In this document: positions 6,508-8,180 of the stretch, piece by piece | Layout: each line of letters starts with the position of its first letter | How positions within the stretch are numbered: the first letter of the stretch is position 1 | Source of the DNA: Gammaproteobacteria bacterium | Lineage (GTDB): Bacteria > Pseudomonadota > Gammaproteobacteria > Pseudomonadales > M0112 | NCBI GenBank assembly: GCA_006227085.1 | Contig: SBFY01000038.1 | Span: forward strand, 1 to 8,180 | Direction of reading: 5' to 3' | DNA length: 8,180 nt | The notes under the pieces: model-generated | Databases searched by the model: none | Told to the model about the DNA's origin: nothing | Seen by the model: the letters and a program-made list of their open reading frames with translations, nothing else | Program-made: the position numbers and the translations under genes

Positions 6508-6526
6508 TGGCAATGGCTTTTCATTG
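6499..6526. repeat. 11-bp direct repeat at the mepM start
   Basis: GCTTTTCATTG occurs at 6499-6509 and again at 6516-6526, a 17-base period. On the minus strand each copy reads CAATGAAAAGC, so each supplies an ATG AAA AGC. The downstream copy holds the chosen mepM start; the upstream copy opens a different frame that stops after six codons. Confidence 0.7.
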
Positions 6527-6574
6527 TTTATCAGTGGGTTGTGGCAACTACCAGAGATGCCCCCCGAATAAATA

Positions 6575-6583
6575 ACTATAGCA
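6575..6583 (-). promoter_or_regulatory. extended -10 promoter for the mepM-anmK transcript
   Basis: On the minus strand TGCTATAGT fits an extended -10 box (TG-n-TATAAT with one mismatch). It would start transcription near 6568, leaving a leader of about 60 bases before the chosen start. No good -35 hexamer is visible, as is common for extended -10 promoters. It is in the 186-base divergent spacer with tyrS. Confidence 0.5.
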
Positions 6584-6621
6584 GAAAAAAGGAAATTCCA
6601 TCGTTTGCGCTATGAGCAGGC

Positions 6622-6650
6622 TTATTTTTTATGACGGTTTGCGGTATGGT
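6622..6650 (+). promoter_or_regulatory. candidate tyrS promoter
   Basis: TATGGT (6645-6650) followed by a GC-rich stretch resembles a -10 box with a start site near 6657. TTATTT (6622-6627) is 17 bases upstream but matches the -35 consensus poorly. If correct, the in-frame ATG at 6631 would not be transcribed and the start at 6694 is the true one. Confidence 0.3.
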
Positions 6651-6693
6651 TCGCGCTTTCCTGTGCTTGCCCCTGACGGACTGCTGGCGCTTT

Positions 6694-7998
6694 ATGACGC
6701 ACACCTTTGATAACGCATTATTGGCGGATTTGCACGCGCGTGAACTGGTGAACCAGATGACTGCGCCGGAAGCTTTGGCTGCGCACCTGGACCAGTCGCG
6801 AACCCTCTATTGCGGTTTCGATCCAACGGCAGAAAGCCTGCATATCGGTAGCCTGGTTCCCTTGCTGGCATTACGCCGTTTCCAGTTGGCAGGCCACAAG
6901 CCCTTGGCCCTGGTGGGCGGCGCCACAGGCCTGATCGGCGACCCCAGTTTCAAGTCGGCCGAGCGGCGGCTGAATACCCCGGACGTCGTGGCGGGTTGGG
7001 CTGCGCGACTGAAAACGCAAATTGGCCGTTTCCTGGATTTTGATGGCCCGCATGGTGCCGAGCTGGTCAATAACCTGGACTGGATGGCCGGCATGGGAGT
7101 GCTGGATTTCCTGCGCGATGTCGGCAAGCATTTTTCCGTCAATGCGATGATCCAGAAAGAGTCGGTTCGCCAGCGCATCGAGCGGGAAGGCGAAGGGATT
7201 TCCTACACCGAATTCACCTATATGTTGTTGCAATCCTATGATTTTGCCGAACTGAACCGGCGTTATGGTTGCACCTTGCAAATCGGGGGTTCGGACCAGT
7301 GGGGCAACATCACTGGCGGGATTGATTTGGCCAGGCGCCTGAACCAGGCGCAGGTGTATGGCTTGACGCTGCCGCTGGTGACCAAGGCCGATGGCAGCAA
7401 GTTTGGCAAAACGGAAAGCGGTACCGTGTGGCTGGATGCAGCCAAGACCTCGCCCTATGCCTTCTACCAGTTCTGGATTAATACTGCGGATGCCGATGTA
7501 TACCGGTTCCTGCGTTACTTCACTTTTTTGCCCGTGGACGAGATTGCCGGGATAGAGGCAGCTGATGCCGCAGCGACTGGCCGGCGCCAGGCCCAGACCA
7601 TCCTCGCGCGTGAAGTGACGGCGCTGGTGCATGGCAAGGATGGCATGCAGGCGGCCGAGCGTATTTCGCAAGCCCTGTTTGCGGGTGAGGCCAGCACCCT
7701 GTCTGCCGATGATTATGCCCAGCTGGCCCAGGATGGGTTGCCAACCACGGTTGTTGACCCTGCCGCACAGGCTGGCAAGCCGTGGACTGGCCTGTTGGTG
7801 GAGTGCGGGTTGGCAACATCGGGTAAGCAGGTCCAGGATGCGCTCAAGCAAGGTGCCTTGCACGTCAATGGCCATCCCTTGCCGCCCGACAGCAATATGA
7901 AGTTGCAGGAGACGCTGCAGCCGGGCAATGCCTTGTTCGGGCGTTACTTCCTCGTTCGGCTGGGGAAAAAGAAGTACCAGCTGCTGGTTTTGGCCTGA
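6694..7998 (+). CDS. tyrS: tyrosyl-tRNA synthetase, E. coli TyrS type
   Basis: Class I aminoacyl-tRNA synthetase of 434 residues that charges tRNA-Tyr with tyrosine; cytosolic homodimer. The first signature is HIGS (50-53) where HIGH is usual; the second is KFGKT (236-240) in place of KMSKS, as in E. coli TyrS. Tyrosine-pocket residues keep the expected spacing: Tyr39 in LYCGFDPTAESLH, then Tyr176, Gln180 and Asp183 in FTYMLLQSYDF. LVGGATGLIGDPSFKSAERR, IGGSDQWGNITGGIDL and SPYAFYQFWINTADADVYRF also match the E. coli-type family. The last 70 residues form an S4-like RNA-binding domain (LVECGLATSGKQVQDALKQG, VNGHPLP). The frame is open to an ATG at 6631, which would add 21 residues rich in Cys and Trp that do not resemble the family; the start at 6694 (MTHTFDNALLADLHAREL) aligns with known N-termini. 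The gene diverges from mepM, and an rRNA promoter follows. Confidence 0.95.
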   Translation: MTHTFDNALLADLHARELVNQMTAPEALAAHLDQSRTLYCGFDPTAESLHIGSLVPLLALRRFQLAGHKPLALVGGATGLIGDPSFKSAERRLNTPDVVAGWAARLKTQIGRFLDFDGPHGAELVNNLDWMAGMGVLDFLRDVGKHFSVNAMIQKESVRQRIEREGEGISYTEFTYMLLQSYDFAELNRRYGCTLQIGGSDQWGNITGGIDLARRLNQAQVYGLTLPLVTKADGSKFGKTESGTVWLDAAKTSPYAFYQFWINTADADVYRFLRYFTFLPVDEIAGIEAADAAATGRRQAQTILAREVTALVHGKDGMQAAERISQALFAGEASTLSADDYAQLAQDGLPTTVVDPAAQAGKPWTGLLVECGLATSGKQVQDALKQGALHVNGHPLPPDSNMKLQETLQPGNALFGRYFLVRLGKKKYQLLVLA

Positions 7999-8003
7999 CC
8001 GCA

Positions 8004-8024
8004 CGGAAGTATTCCCGCCTTTTT
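8004..8024 (+). terminator. weak terminator candidate after tyrS
   Basis: Starting six bases after the tyrS stop, CGGAA and TTCCCG can pair around the loop GTA with one bulged C, and a run of five T follows shortly after (8020-8024). The stem is short, so this is only a candidate. It would separate tyrS from the downstream rRNA promoter. Confidence 0.3.
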
Positions 8025-8084
8025 GAACTTTCTTTGAAAAAAAACGTTTTCCCCCGTTGCGCTCCGGTACGGGCTGCGTATAAT
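8020..8084 (+). promoter_or_regulatory. strong rRNA-operon promoter with UP element
   Basis: A -10 box TATAAT (8079-8084) lies 16 bases after TTGCGC (8057-8062, a moderate -35). Upstream (about 8020-8050) is A/T-rich with an A8 tract followed by ACGTTTT, as in UP elements bound by the RNA polymerase alpha subunit. Downstream is GC-rich (GCGCGTCCC), the kind of discriminator found at promoters under stringent (ppGpp) control. The predicted start is near 8091. The boxA element that follows shows this is an rRNA promoter rather than that of a protein gene. Confidence 0.85.
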
Positions 8085-8095
8085 GCGCGTCCCTA

Positions 8096-8110
8096 CCGGC
8101 CGGGTGCCGG
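8096..8110 (+). promoter_or_regulatory. boxB-like hairpin of the rRNA leader
   Basis: CCGGC and GCCGG form a 5-bp all-GC stem with the loop CGGGT. It lies directly before boxA, the position of the boxB hairpin in rRNA leaders. The sequence alone would not identify it; position does. Confidence 0.55.
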
Positions 8111-8122
8111 GCTCTTTAATAA
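8110..8122 (+). promoter_or_regulatory. boxA antitermination site
   Basis: GGCTCTTTAATAA matches the rRNA boxA consensus TGCTCTTTAACAA except for two bases. In RNA form it is bound by NusB and S10 (NusE), which let RNA polymerase pass Rho-dependent stops in untranslated rRNA. It is the main evidence that an rRNA operon follows. Confidence 0.85.
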
Positions 8123-8157
8123 CATGGACAGACAATATGTGCGGGCACTTGCCTGGG

Positions 8158-8174
8158 TATCTGGATGCCAGATA
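8158..8174 (+). other. leader hairpin near window end
   Basis: TATCTGG and CCAGATA form a perfect 7-bp stem with the three-base loop ATG; two more G-T pairs can extend it. It is in the rRNA leader after boxA and may take part in precursor folding or processing before the 16S sequence. Confidence 0.5.
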
Positions 8175-8180
8175 TTCAGA

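Larger units (their letters stand above)
8091..8180 (+). other. 5' leader of a ribosomal RNA operon (16S gene beyond window)
   Basis: Untranslated precursor leader from the predicted start to the window edge. It carries, in order, a boxB-like hairpin, boxA, a stretch CAGACAATATGTGCGGGCAC (8129-8148) that closely resembles the conserved segment after boxA in E. coli rrn leaders, and a perfect hairpin near the end. The characteristic 16S start (AGAGTTTGAT) is not in the window. The leader ends at the edge, so this call rests on leader motifs and on the rrn location after a tyrosyl-tRNA synthetase remembered from Pseudomonas. Confidence 0.82.

Noticed and set aside
6631..6693. N-terminal extension of TyrS from the ATG at 6631
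   Set aside because: The 21 extra residues are unlike TyrS N-termini and overlap the likely promoter region; the ATG at 6694 fits the family.
6871..8004. Open frame of 377 codons on the minus strand over tyrS
   Set aside because: It mirrors the tyrS coding sequence, a common effect of GC-rich codon use. Its product resembles nothing known, and tyrS is unambiguous.
8124..8180. Short open frame starting ATGGACAGACAA at the right end
   Set aside because: It lies in the rRNA leader just after boxA, overlaps conserved leader sequence and has no ribosome binding site.
1..8180. CRISPR array, insertion sequence, tRNA gene, phage or defence genes
   Set aside because: No regularly spaced repeats, transposase motifs, cloverleaf sequences or foreign-looking composition were seen; all long coding regions are explained by housekeeping genes.

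Overview
The window looks like core chromosome of a gammaproteobacterium related to Pseudomonas, Cellvibrio or Saccharophagus. Base composition is fairly GC-rich and even, and every large gene is a recognisable housekeeping gene. From memory, the order argC, small membrane protein, bactofilin, erpA, then anmK and an M23 endopeptidase on the other strand, then a tyrosyl-tRNA synthetase followed by an rRNA operon matches the PA0662-PA0668 region of Pseudomonas aeruginosa. No search could be run, so the genus is an inference. I saw no insertion sequence, CRISPR array, prophage or toxin gene.

Left part (1-1407): two haem-biosynthesis genes on the minus strand, hemJ then hemL. hemL runs off the left edge, so its C-terminal third is missing. 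They are divergent from argC. The 82-base spacer holds an AT palindrome that reads TATAAT on both strands.

Middle (1408-4004): a plus-strand run of argC, a single-pass membrane coiled-coil protein of the DUF6776 type, a bactofilin and erpA. The first three are very tightly packed: a 7-base gap, then a stop and start sharing one base. An 83-base spacer with two mutually exclusive hairpins separates them from erpA. A small hairpin sits between erpA and the convergent anmK.

Right part (4030-8180): the minus-strand pair mepM-like M23 endopeptidase then anmK (cell-wall cutting and muropeptide recycling) diverges from tyrS. After tyrS the window ends inside the promoter and leader of what is almost certainly a ribosomal RNA operon: A/T-rich UP region, TATAAT box, GC-rich discriminator, boxB-like hairpin and boxA. 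The 16S gene itself should begin beyond the right edge.

The themes are haem and iron-sulfur metabolism (hemL, hemJ, erpA), cell envelope (membrane coiled-coil protein, bactofilin, M23 peptidase, AnmK) and translation (tyrS, rRNA). The least understood part is the membrane coiled-coil protein coupled to the bactofilin, which may form an undescribed envelope module near the peptidoglycan enzymes.
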